A stretch of 20,605 nucleotides of DNA from the IMG/VR virus record IMGVR_UViG_3300042518_000946, positions 1-20,605 of that record; one strand, given 5' to 3'. This stretch comes from a virus. Both the position numbers and the translations under genes were made by a program. Positions 1 through 7,077 of this stretch are shown here, piece by piece (the first letter of the stretch is position 1; every line of letters begins with the position of its first letter). The notes under the pieces are model-generated. The model was not told where the DNA came from and did not search any database. It saw only the letters and a program-made list of their open reading frames with translations.

Positions 1-27
1 AAGGCAGACGGCACGCCAGACCCAGTA

Positions 28-225
28 ATGCAGGATGAATCCGAGGTCACCGAGCAGAGGCACACACCCGACCTGGCTCGCAAGGCCTACGACCTGCGGG
101 ACCGCGGCCTGTCGCTGAATGACGTGGCCAAGGCCTGCCAAGTGCCCCGAGGCAGCGTGGTCTACCTCATTACCAAGGGGCACGAGCTCTACCTCGCAAG
201 CCAACGGAAGGACATTGAACCATGA
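28..225 (+). CDS. Small helix-turn-helix protein (5' end uncertain)
   Basis: Encodes about 65 residues from ATG 28, but the frame is open to base 1 with no stop and no ribosome binding site before ATG 28, so the protein may start left of the window. Residues about 17-55 read as a helix-turn-helix: a helix (DLARKAYDLRDRG), a turn, then SLNDVAKACQVPRGSVVYLI as a recognition-type unit, followed by a short charged tail. It probably binds DNA, perhaps as a regulator or packaging accessory close to the terminase genes. Its stop overlaps the next start in an ATGA quartet at 222-225, so translation is probably coupled to the glycosyltransferase. The HTH reading comes from residue pattern only; the specific role is unknown. 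Confidence 0.6.
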   Translation: MQDESEVTEQRHTPDLARKAYDLRDRGLSLNDVAKACQVPRGSVVYLITKGHELYLASQRKDIEP

Positions 226-1040
226 CCGATAACAAGGCAGCATCCCCGCAGATGGAAGATCCATTCATTTACGCACCGCAGCCGACCAGCAAGGTGCAAG
301 GCATAACCCAGGCAGGCATTAGGCCTTCCATCCATGTCTCGCTGTACGCCTACGGCGGCATCAGTGCAGCGTGCATGATGTCCTGGGTCGACCTGACGGC
401 CACGTTCGCCCGCTCGGACAGGCAGACCGACCTCCGCACCATCCGGGAGGATGCCCTCATCAGCCGGTCCCGGTGCCGTGCCACCAAGTGGTTTCTGGAC
501 AGCGGCAAGGACGTCTGGGTCCAACTTGATCACGACATTGAGTTCGCCGCGGCCGATGTCATCCGCATGGCCGAGCTGGCCCATGAACACCAGGCCACCG
601 TCTGCATCCCGTACTCATGTCGCTCACTGCCCGCCAGGCCGGCCCTGCGCCCGAAGGTGGAGCACCTGCAGGCCTTGAAGCACCAGGTGAATGACGCTGA
701 GTGCGCCTCTGAGCTAGTGCCCATCACCATGTTCGCATCGGGATGCCTCGCAATCCCCCGCAAATGCCTTATGGCGACACTTGATGCGCTGGGAGGGTCA
801 GGAGTGCAGAACCCATACAGGATCGACTGGTGCGAGGATGTGCGCGTCGAGCGCTTCCCGACCTTGTGGATGCCACTAGCCATGGAATCCATGCCCGGCA
901 AACTCGAGTATCTCAGTGAGGATTACGCCGCTGCGGTCAGGATGACCCTAGCCGGAGTGAGGCACCTCTCCATGAAGCCCAAGAAACAACTCAACCACTG
1001 GGGAGAGTTCCCCTACAGCTTTGCGCCTTATGCCGGGTAA
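222..1040 (+). CDS. Putative GT-A-fold glycosyltransferase
   Basis: A 272-residue protein resembling the nucleotide-sugar glycosyltransferases that many tailed phages carry. Visible marks are ISRSRCRATKWFLDSG (residues 80-95), which matches the arginine-rich helix of Anp1/GT2-like phage enzymes, then LDHDIEF (102-108) in the place of the metal-binding DxD. Near the C-terminus SEDYAAAVRMTLAG (232-245) matches the acidic 'ED' acceptor-side motif, and His259-Trp-Gly matches the conserved HxG close to the end. The family transfers a sugar from a nucleotide donor to a target such as phage DNA bases, a virion protein or the host surface; the acceptor here cannot be read. A GGAAGG-like stretch lies about 10 bases before the ATG, one of the few Shine-Dalgarno candidates here. 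The 3' end overlaps the next gene by 11 bases. Family call is good; substrate unknown. Confidence 0.72.
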   Translation: MTDNKAASPQMEDPFIYAPQPTSKVQGITQAGIRPSIHVSLYAYGGISAACMMSWVDLTATFARSDRQTDLRTIREDALISRSRCRATKWFLDSGKDVWVQLDHDIEFAAADVIRMAELAHEHQATVCIPYSCRSLPARPALRPKVEHLQALKHQVNDAECASELVPITMFASGCLAIPRKCLMATLDALGGSGVQNPYRIDWCEDVRVERFPTLWMPLAMESMPGKLEYLSEDYAAAVRMTLAGVRHLSMKPKKQLNHWGEFPYSFAPYAG

Positions 1041-1641
1041 GAAGACAAGGGCGTCACTGAATGATGTGGCGGCAAAAGCCGGTACAGACAGAAACCGCGT
1101 AACGTGGGCACTGCGTGATGACCCCAAGTTGCCAAAGGAGTTCAAAGACAAGATTAAGAAGGCCGCAGAAGAGGTCGGTTACGTCAAGCCACCGACCAAC
1201 CAGCATCCAAACTCTAAGCTAGACCAAGACAAGGCTGACAAGATTGTGGAGGGTATCGTGGCCAACAAGTCACTTGCCACCATTGCTTCAGAGACAGGGT
1301 TGAGCGAGCACACCGCCTTCAAGTACATCAGAGGAGTCAAGGTACCAGTCGATTATCCAGAGAATGAGGAAGACTGGCGGAAAGACGTCACTGGGTTCCT
1401 GGAGGTCGCAATCTGGAAAGGAACGAGGCGATTGGCTCAGGAATCAATGGCTTTCATTGATGACCGTAGCTTACCCGTATCAGTAGCCGTGCTAACAGAC
1501 AAGCTGGCTACTATCAAGGGCCAGCCTACCAGCATCCACCTCGCCATGACAGCCTCTGTGAACCACCGCGACCTGATGAAGGACCTGAAGGAGCGCGACG
1601 TGACCCCCGTGAACGACGAGCAGACACCCGATCTGGTTTAG
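1030..1641 (+). CDS. Putative terminase small subunit with LacI-type HTH domain
   Basis: A 203-residue protein from ATG 1030; an in-frame TTG at 1021 would add three residues. Residues about 8-52 follow the LacI-family headpiece: SLNDVAAKAGTDRNRVTWAL is the helix-turn-helix, and KKAAEEVGY matches the LacI hinge-side helix. A second HTH-like unit lies at about 68-103 (IVANKSLATIASETGLSEHT). The remaining 90 residues carry SLPVSVAVLTDKLATIKGQP, a pattern that recurs in the C-terminal part of small-terminase-like phage proteins. No LacI sugar-binding domain is present, so it is not a complete LacI repressor. Its place just upstream of terL and of a repeat-bearing gap fits a packaging-site recognition subunit. 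The alternative is a phage transcription regulator. The start overlaps the previous gene by 11 bases and has no Shine-Dalgarno sequence. Confidence 0.6.
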   Translation: MPGKKTRASLNDVAAKAGTDRNRVTWALRDDPKLPKEFKDKIKKAAEEVGYVKPPTNQHPNSKLDQDKADKIVEGIVANKSLATIASETGLSEHTAFKYIRGVKVPVDYPENEEDWRKDVTGFLEVAIWKGTRRLAQESMAFIDDRSLPVSVAVLTDKLATIKGQPTSIHLAMTASVNHRDLMKDLKERDVTPVNDEQTPDLV

Positions 1642-1653
1642 GTAGTGGCCCAA

Positions 1654-1667
1654 AATGTCCTACCCCT
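1654..1667 (+). repeat. Direct repeat copy 1 (14-mer aatgtcctacccct)
   Basis: First copy of an exact 14-base direct repeat, 12 bases after the stop codon of the putative small terminase. The same orientation and sequence recur at 1818-1831, 164 bases downstream. It could be a binding site for the adjacent HTH proteins or a packaging signal. Confidence 0.7.
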
Positions 1668-1817
1668 AGCGCGGCAGCACCATCGAAAACCACGCATTTA
1701 GGCCTGTTTCTGGCACTCATGCCTACAATAGCAGTTATATTCACTTCGACGCTCAAACACGCAGCAAACCCTTGCAAACATTGATCGAAACGCACATCAG
1801 CACCCCTCGGAAGACCC

Positions 1818-1831
1818 AATGTCCTACCCCT
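1818..1831 (+). repeat. Direct repeat copy 2 (14-mer aatgtcctacccct)
   Basis: Second exact copy of the 14-base direct repeat, 109 bases before the terL start codon. Identity stops sharply on both sides, which favours a short functional site over a larger duplication. Confidence 0.7.
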
Positions 1832-1852
1832 GCCATACAAGGCAGACACCAG

Positions 1853-1885
1853 GCCGCCCGGGCCCCCGGGGGGAGGGGGTCCGGC
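1853..1885. repeat. GC-rich palindromic block before terL
   Basis: A run of G and C holding nested palindromes: gcccgggc at 1856-1863 and cccccggggg at 1863-1872, flanked by gccg at 1853-1856 and its complement cggc at 1882-1885. Several competing hairpins could form. No T tract follows, so it is a poor intrinsic terminator. It may be a structured part of the packaging or regulatory region, or just a low-complexity G/C run. Confidence 0.4.
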
Positions 1886-1940
1886 AATCCTCGGAGACGG
1901 TAAAAGTCGACGGGTTCACTAAAACGAAAAATATTGATAA

Positions 1941-3647
1941 ATGAGCCAACCCTTCTGCCTCACCTGCTCCAAGCCCTTCGAGATCATCAAGCAGCGCGAA
2001 GGCCCTAAGCAGAAGCGCTTCTGCACCGAGGCCTGCAACACCATTTGGTGGAACGAGCAACCCCAGCACCCCGTCATTCCTAAGGTCGACGCCTCGCACC
2101 CCCGCGCAATTGAGCTCAAGCTGAAGCGCACCCAGCTCGTACTTCTCGAAAAGGCCGATCCCTACACCTACGGTTTCATTCCAGACCACTGGGAAATCGC
2201 CAACGCCGAGTTCCAAGCCACCCAGGAGCTCTTGATCTCCGGCGGCAACCGCGCCGGTAAAACCCTCTGGGCCGCCCGCCGCGTGGTTCAAACCCTCCTC
2301 GAGAAGGAAAACGCATCTGTCCTCTGCTGCCACACATCCCACGCCACCTCGGTCACTGTCCAACAGCCCGCAATCTACAACTACCTGCCTGTCGCCCTCC
2401 GGGCCACCAAGAAGGGCCGCATCCACTACCTTAACTACAGCCGCAAGAACGGCTTCACCGACGGCTCATTCATCCTGCCCAACGGATCACGCTGTGACTT
2501 CCTCAACTACACGCAATCCGAGAACACCATCGAGGGCCGCGAGGCCGACTTGATCTGGTGCGACGAGCTCGTTCCTCAGTCCTGGGTGGACACACTTCGC
2601 TACCGCCTAATTACCCGCCGCGGCAAGCTCCTCGTGACCCAAACACCCCTCGAAGGCGTGGCATCGGTCTACAAGGAGTTCACCGCCGGCTCCTCAATCT
2701 CCGCTTTCCACGACGCCGAGCTCATCAAGGGCAAGCAAGCGCTCCCCACCTGGCCCATCGGCAAGGCCGCCCGCACCATGGTGCAGCCCCAGACCAACCG
2801 GCGCACCGTGTTCTTCTTCAGCGAAGACAACCCGTACAACCCCTTCGACGAGATGAAGAGCAAGCTTGTCACCTCGCCCATGGGCCAGATCCTGACCCGG
2901 GCCTACGGCTGGGCCTCGGACAACATCGGCAAGGCCTTTGCGCGTTTCCGCCCCGACATCCACTGCATCCCATCATCCAAGGTGCCCCCCGGAGGCACCC
3001 TGTACATGGTCTGCGACCCGGCCGGCGCCCGGAATTGGTTCTGCCTATGGCTTCTGGTTTACGAGGACGGCAAGCGCATCGTGGTCCGCGAGTTCCCCGA
3101 CTTCTCCAACTACGGCGAGTGGGCCCTGCCATCCGAAAAGCCCGACGGCAAGCTCGGCCCCGCCCAGACCCTCGATGCCGGCCGGTCAATCTCCGAGTAC
3201 CGCAACCTCTTCCGCCAGATCGAATCCGATCTCGGCTACGGCGAGCCCGTGATGCGCCTGATCGACCCCAAAGCCGGCGGTTCCCCCGCTTTATCCGAGG
3301 CCGGCGGCACAACCCTCATCGACCTCTTGGCCGAGTCCGACAACCCCTTGGACGAGCCCATGGCCTTCGTACCCGCACCCGGCGTGCCCGTCGACCAGCG
3401 CACCAGTGCCATCAACTCGCTCCTCTCCTACGACGCCACCCAACCCCTGACCCCGCTCAACGAGCCCTCGCTCTACATCACCGACAACTGCGCCAACCTC
3501 ACCTACGCACTCTCCGAGCACACCGGCCGCGACGGTCAGAAGGGCTGCACCAAGGACCCCATCGACTGCCTGGGGATGCTTTTGGTCTCCGGTCTTGCGT
3601 TCGTAGGCCGCGGGGGCTTTGATTGCCGCGGCGGCGGCGGATACTAA
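1941..3647 (+). CDS. terL: Terminase large subunit (packaging ATPase-nuclease)
   Basis: A 568-residue protein that pumps DNA into the prohead and cuts the concatemer. The ATPase carries a Walker A motif SGGNRAGKT at 100-108, a Walker B LIWCDE at 204-209 with catalytic Asp208-Glu209, and a coupling motif LLVTQTP at 230-236. The RNase H-like nuclease follows, with candidate metal-binding aspartates Asp359 (MVCDP), Asp442 (LIDP) and Asp539/Asp542 (KDPIDCLGML). The N-terminus has an extra zinc-knuckle-like segment: Cys6 and Cys9, then Cys28 and Cys32 in RFCTEAC. Length is normal for the family and the motifs are intact. The start is taken from the ATG after the A-rich leader; no Shine-Dalgarno sequence is present. 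A short all-GC inverted repeat (3607-3613 with 3626-3632) lies at the end of the gene. Confidence 0.95.
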   Translation: MSQPFCLTCSKPFEIIKQREGPKQKRFCTEACNTIWWNEQPQHPVIPKVDASHPRAIELKLKRTQLVLLEKADPYTYGFIPDHWEIANAEFQATQELLISGGNRAGKTLWAARRVVQTLLEKENASVLCCHTSHATSVTVQQPAIYNYLPVALRATKKGRIHYLNYSRKNGFTDGSFILPNGSRCDFLNYTQSENTIEGREADLIWCDELVPQSWVDTLRYRLITRRGKLLVTQTPLEGVASVYKEFTAGSSISAFHDAELIKGKQALPTWPIGKAARTMVQPQTNRRTVFFFSEDNPYNPFDEMKSKLVTSPMGQILTRAYGWASDNIGKAFARFRPDIHCIPSSKVPPGGTLYMVCDPAGARNWFCLWLLVYEDGKRIVVREFPDFSNYGEWALPSEKPDGKLGPAQTLDAGRSISEYRNLFRQIESDLGYGEPVMRLIDPKAGGSPALSEAGGTTLIDLLAESDNPLDEPMAFVPAPGVPVDQRTSAINSLLSYDATQPLTPLNEPSLYITDNCANLTYALSEHTGRDGQKGCTKDPIDCLGMLLVSGLAFVGRGGFDCRGGGGY

Positions 3648-3658
3648 ACCATTTCACT

Positions 3659-5746
3659 ATGCAAGGAGATTCCTACAAGCAGGCAACCGACGTGATGGCC
3701 CGGGTCGGCGACGAGCCCAATGTCAGCGCATTGACCGAGGAGCTGCGGCGCTCGGCCACCGACTACGGCGTCTTCGCCCGTGTCGAGAATGCCGAGAATG
3801 TGCGCTACTGCCGCTGGCCTGGGCAGACCGACGACGGCAAGAAGTGGAATGATGCCAACCGCAACAAGCCGGCATTCCCCTGGGACGGGGCCTCCGACAC
3901 GCGCATCCCGCTCGCCGACGAGGTGATCAACGGCCTCGTGGACCTCTGTTCGACCGCCTTCTGGCGCTCAATGCTCCGCGTCAGCCCCACCAACATCAGC
4001 CAACTCGACCAGGCCGTCACCGCGCACAACCTGATGGACTGGACGGTCAACGCGAAGATGTACAACGACCTCACTCGCGAGGTCGAGCTGCTCTCCCAGT
4101 ACCTCTGGACCTACGGCTGGGCCGGCGTCCATGTCACCTGGCAGCAGGAGATGGGACAGCGCGAGCAGTACCTGACCATGGACCAGATCATGGCCCTGGC
4201 CGCCCAGTCCCCCGCGGACTCCATCCTGGCCGACCTGCCCAACCTCATTGCCAACCCCGAAGCCGACGATCAATCCGCGGAACTCCTTCTTTCAGCCTTT
4301 CCCAACCTGCGCAAGCGCCGGGCCCTCAAGGCCGTTCGCGACCTGCGCACCGAGGGCGAGTGCGATTTCCCCATTCCCACCATGGTCACGAACAAGCCCA
4401 TGGTCGCAGCCCTGGCGCCCTACGACGAGTTGGTCTTCCCGCCCGAAACCACCGACATCCAGTCCGCCCGGGTAGTCTTCCGCCGGTTCTACATGACCGA
4501 GGCCCAGCTCCTGAACAAGGTCGAGACCGAGGAGTGGGACGCCGAGTGGGCCCAAGAGGCCATCAACACGATGGGCCGCTTCAGCGACTACTCGGCCTAC
4601 ACCTACGCAGCCGTCGGCCTGGCCGAGAACTCCATCCTCGACCGCGAGAACCTGATCGAGGTCTGCTACGCCTACCAGAAGTCAATCGACTCCGACGGCA
4701 TCCCGGGCGTGTTCTACACCGTTTTCAGCCCCCAGGTCGGCGACAAGTGGGGCTACTTCGAGGCCCTGGACTACGCGCACGGGCAGTACCCCTTCGTTAT
4801 CTGGCGCTCCGAGCTCATCCACCGCCAGATCACCGAGAGCCGCGGCGTGCCCGAGGTTTGCTCAACCTGGCAGCACGAGGTCAAGGCCCAGCGCGACAGC
4901 ATCTTCGACTACACCAGCCTCGCCACCCTTCCTCCCATCGAGGTCCCCAAGACCCGCGGCGGAAACCTCAAAATCGGCCCGGCCATTCAGATCCCTGTCC
5001 TTCGCCGCGGCGAGATCGGCTTCCTGCAACCGCCCGCCCGCGAGCCCGGTGTGGCCTTCCAGCTCATCGCGGCCATCGAGGCCCAGACCGACCGCTACTT
5101 CGGCCGCCCGACCGAGAAGGTTCCGCCAGTCATCACACAGATGCGCCAGCAGCGCCTGATCAACAACTGGCTGCACGGCTGGACCGAGGCCTTCCGCCAG
5201 GTGCTGTCCCTCACCCTCCAATACATCGGGCCCGCCGAGATCCAGCGCATCACGGCCTCGTCCACCCCGCTCCCGCAGGACGTGCAGGACTTCGACGTGA
5301 TGCTCAAGTTCGACGTGCGCGAGATGAGCACTGACCTTGTGACCGAGAAGCTCAAGGCCATCAGCACCCTGGTGCTCCCCCTCGACACCGCCGGCGTCAT
5401 CGACCGGGCCAAGCTGATCTCTGTCGCACTCCGAGCTATCGACCCCAACCTAGCAAGCGAGCTGGTTATGCAGCAGGGCCCCGCCGCGCAGAAGATGTTC
5501 AACGAGACCAACGACGAGATCGCACTGATGAGCCTCGGTAACCCGCCGCAGCTCCGCGAGAACGACCCCACCGCGCCCATGCGCCTGCAGTTCAGTCAGC
5601 AGGTCCTTCAATCCAATCCGAAATATCAGGCCCAGCTTCAGCAGGACCCGCTCTTCCAATCCAACCTGCAGAAGTACCTTGAAAACCTGCAGTTCAGCGT
5701 CCAGCAGCAGCAGAACGCCATCACCGGCAGACTCGGAGTCCAATGA
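3659..5746 (+). CDS. Portal protein
   Basis: A 695-residue protein that would form the dodecameric portal ring at the head vertex, the docking site for terminase and later for the tail adaptor. Evidence is its place directly after terL, its length, and the N-terminal FPWDGASDTRIPLADEVING, the 'PW-GAS-RIPL' motif typical of portals in this kind of phage. The middle mixes alpha and beta, and the C-terminal 100 residues are glutamine-rich and helical (about 590-695), like a portal barrel or clip extension. I chose ATG 3659 over an upstream in-frame ATG at 3623, because 3623 lies inside terL's glycine-rich tail and would add residues encoded by a GC repeat. It overlaps the next gene by ATGA at 5743. 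Confidence 0.88.
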   Translation: MQGDSYKQATDVMARVGDEPNVSALTEELRRSATDYGVFARVENAENVRYCRWPGQTDDGKKWNDANRNKPAFPWDGASDTRIPLADEVINGLVDLCSTAFWRSMLRVSPTNISQLDQAVTAHNLMDWTVNAKMYNDLTREVELLSQYLWTYGWAGVHVTWQQEMGQREQYLTMDQIMALAAQSPADSILADLPNLIANPEADDQSAELLLSAFPNLRKRRALKAVRDLRTEGECDFPIPTMVTNKPMVAALAPYDELVFPPETTDIQSARVVFRRFYMTEAQLLNKVETEEWDAEWAQEAINTMGRFSDYSAYTYAAVGLAENSILDRENLIEVCYAYQKSIDSDGIPGVFYTVFSPQVGDKWGYFEALDYAHGQYPFVIWRSELIHRQITESRGVPEVCSTWQHEVKAQRDSIFDYTSLATLPPIEVPKTRGGNLKIGPAIQIPVLRRGEIGFLQPPAREPGVAFQLIAAIEAQTDRYFGRPTEKVPPVITQMRQQRLINNWLHGWTEAFRQVLSLTLQYIGPAEIQRITASSTPLPQDVQDFDVMLKFDVREMSTDLVTEKLKAISTLVLPLDTAGVIDRAKLISVALRAIDPNLASELVMQQGPAAQKMFNETNDEIALMSLGNPPQLRENDPTAPMRLQFSQQVLQSNPKYQAQLQQDPLFQSNLQKYLENLQFSVQQQQNAITGRLGVQ

Positions 5747-5985
5747 AACTGACCGACGAACAACTCTCGGAAGCCCTCTCAGTGTCCGAGGATCACCCAG
5801 TACTCCAGGCTATGGGCCAAGTCATTGACGACACGCTACGGGACGAGGTGCACAACGCCCTCCTCCCATCACTTTCTGCGGAGGACCGTGCCTACAACGC
5901 AGGCCGGGCAGCCGCAATCAAAGATCTCATCGCACAAATCAGTGCGTTAAGAAATGGGAGGGAATTGACTTCTGGTCAGTTTTAG
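5743..5985 (+). CDS. Small conserved phage protein between portal and scaffold
   Basis: An 80-residue, mostly helical, acidic protein of unknown function. The N-terminus MKLTDEQLSEALSV is followed by helices, with DRAYNAGRAAAIKDLI at about 47-65; small proteins of this look often sit between portal and scaffold genes in podovirus-like genomes. It begins inside the portal stop codon (ATGA), so it is translationally coupled to portal, and GGAG lies four bases before the start. It might assist head assembly or portal incorporation, but that is inferred only from position. No membrane segment or signal peptide. Confidence 0.7.
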   Translation: MKLTDEQLSEALSVSEDHPVLQAMGQVIDDTLRDEVHNALLPSLSAEDRAYNAGRAAAIKDLIAQISALRNGRELTSGQF

Positions 5986-6063
5986 GCTCTCACTCACACA
6001 ACGGCTTCTTGGTTGGCCTTAAACAACCATGGCGCAGCACACCCGGCTTGCAGGGTTAAAAGC

Positions 6064-7074
6064 ATGGACATCCCGACGAATACACAGGAAGCGACCCTGT
6101 CTAAAAACACGGCACAGCCCCCAATCAACCCGATGCAGTTCGACGAATCGGCGTTGGCCAAGCTACTGAAGACACGATTCAGCGGGGAGGAAGAGAAGGC
6201 GTCAGCCGTCGAGCGACAAGCGCCGGAGCCGGAATCCACTTCCGTGGACGATCAGGCCGAGGATGCGGAGCCGACCGCAGAACAAACGGACGCTCAGGCC
6301 GAGTCGCCTGAGCAGGATGTTCTTTCCGAGACCGAAGAGAACAGCGACGAGGAATCGCTGGGCTACCGCAAACGCATCGACAAGCTCACGCGCCAGAAGA
6401 AAGAGGCGCTGGAGAAGGCCGAGGCGCTCGAGCGGGAGCTCAACGACGCCAAGACCAAGCTGGAGCAGAGCAACGATAGGCCAACCCCGGTGCAGTCCGC
6501 TGCAGACCCGTTTGCCGATGTCTGGGAAGTGTCCAAACTCAACGATGAGTGGACTAAGGCCCGGAATCTCAAACGGTGGTGCGAGGACAACATCGACGGC
6601 TGCGAAGTAGAGGGCAAGGAGTACAGCGCGGAGGACGTGAAGCAGATCAAGCGGCGTGTAGAAGACGCCATTGACCTACACATCCCAACCAGAGCTCGCT
6701 TCCTGCAGAACTATCAGCAGATCAAGCCCATCGCGGAACAGCTCTATCCATGGTGGAAAGACCGTTCGGCTGCCGAGTACACCGAGGCGCAGGCCGTCCT
6801 GCGGCAACTGCCGCAGATTGCCTCACTGCCGGAGTACCAGGTGCTGGTCGGTGACTTCATTGCCGGGCGCAAGTTGCGTCTGGCGCAGGAGTCCGCCAAG
6901 GGCAAGCCATCTGCTACCCGCCCACTGGCCAAGGCACCCAGTCAGCCCGGTCGACCCACCGCAATCCCTGCAAAGAAGGATGCGGCCAAGGTCGGCCTGG
7001 ACAACGCCAAGTCGCAGTTCCGAAAGTCCGGGACGACAACCGAATTAGCCCAATTACTCAAAAGGATGCTCTAA
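6064..7074 (+). CDS. Putative capsid scaffolding protein
   Basis: A 336-residue protein that would line the prohead and leave before or during packaging. Residues about 40-97 are very acidic and low in complexity, a coiled coil follows at about 100-138 (RIDKLTRQKKEALEKAEALE), then a mixed helical region, and a basic, proline/lysine-rich tail ends the protein. This acidic-helix-basic arrangement and the position just before the capsid gene are typical of scaffolds. I prefer ATG 6064 (MDIPTNTQ) over an in-frame TTG at 6013, which lies within a short hairpin (6011-6015 pairs with 6024-6028) and adds an unrelated stretch. AGGG at -12 is a weak ribosome-binding candidate. The 78-base gap before it holds only that small hairpin. 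Confidence 0.78.
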   Translation: MDIPTNTQEATLSKNTAQPPINPMQFDESALAKLLKTRFSGEEEKASAVERQAPEPESTSVDDQAEDAEPTAEQTDAQAESPEQDVLSETEENSDEESLGYRKRIDKLTRQKKEALEKAEALERELNDAKTKLEQSNDRPTPVQSAADPFADVWEVSKLNDEWTKARNLKRWCEDNIDGCEVEGKEYSAEDVKQIKRRVEDAIDLHIPTRARFLQNYQQIKPIAEQLYPWWKDRSAAEYTEAQAVLRQLPQIASLPEYQVLVGDFIAGRKLRLAQESAKGKPSATRPLAKAPSQPGRPTAIPAKKDAAKVGLDNAKSQFRKSGTTTELAQLLKRML

Positions 7075-7077
7075 ACC

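Larger units (their letters stand above)
1642..1940. promoter_or_regulatory. Non-coding gap upstream of terL; candidate packaging or regulatory region
   Basis: This 299-base gap is the only long non-coding stretch in an otherwise gapless module. It contains two exact copies of a 14-mer near its ends, a GC-rich palindromic block, and finally an A-rich run (about 1920-1940) leading straight into the terL ATG with no Shine-Dalgarno sequence. TACAAT at about 1733 looks like a -10 box but lacks a well-placed -35. Its position between putative terS and terL suits a packaging-initiation site (pac/cos) or a late promoter/operator. Function is inferred from position and repeats only. Confidence 0.45.

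Noticed and set aside
1640-1665. Short inverted repeat ggtag/ctacc around the first 14-mer as a terS terminator
   Set aside because: Only five base pairs with a 14-base loop and no T tract; too weak to call.
2558-3622. 354-codon + strand frame inside terL, and a similar 324-codon frame inside portal (4360-5334)
   Set aside because: Both lie within well-supported genes in another frame, and give Arg/Pro/His-rich translations typical of frame-shifted GC-rich coding DNA.
3607-3632. All-GC inverted repeat (3607-3613 with 3626-3632) as a terL terminator
   Set aside because: It lies inside the terL coding end, has a 12-base loop and no T tract, and is explained by glycine/arginine codons in GC-rich DNA.
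3623-3658. Upstream ATG 3623 as the portal start
   Set aside because: It would begin inside terL's glycine-rich end and add residues encoded by a GC repeat (MPRRRRIL...). ATG 3659 sits just after the terL stop with the same kind of leader as other genes here.
6013-6063. TTG 6013 as the scaffold start
   Set aside because: Rare start codon, no ribosome site, and an N-terminal extension unlike a scaffold. ATG 6064 follows directly in frame with a weak AGGG upstream.
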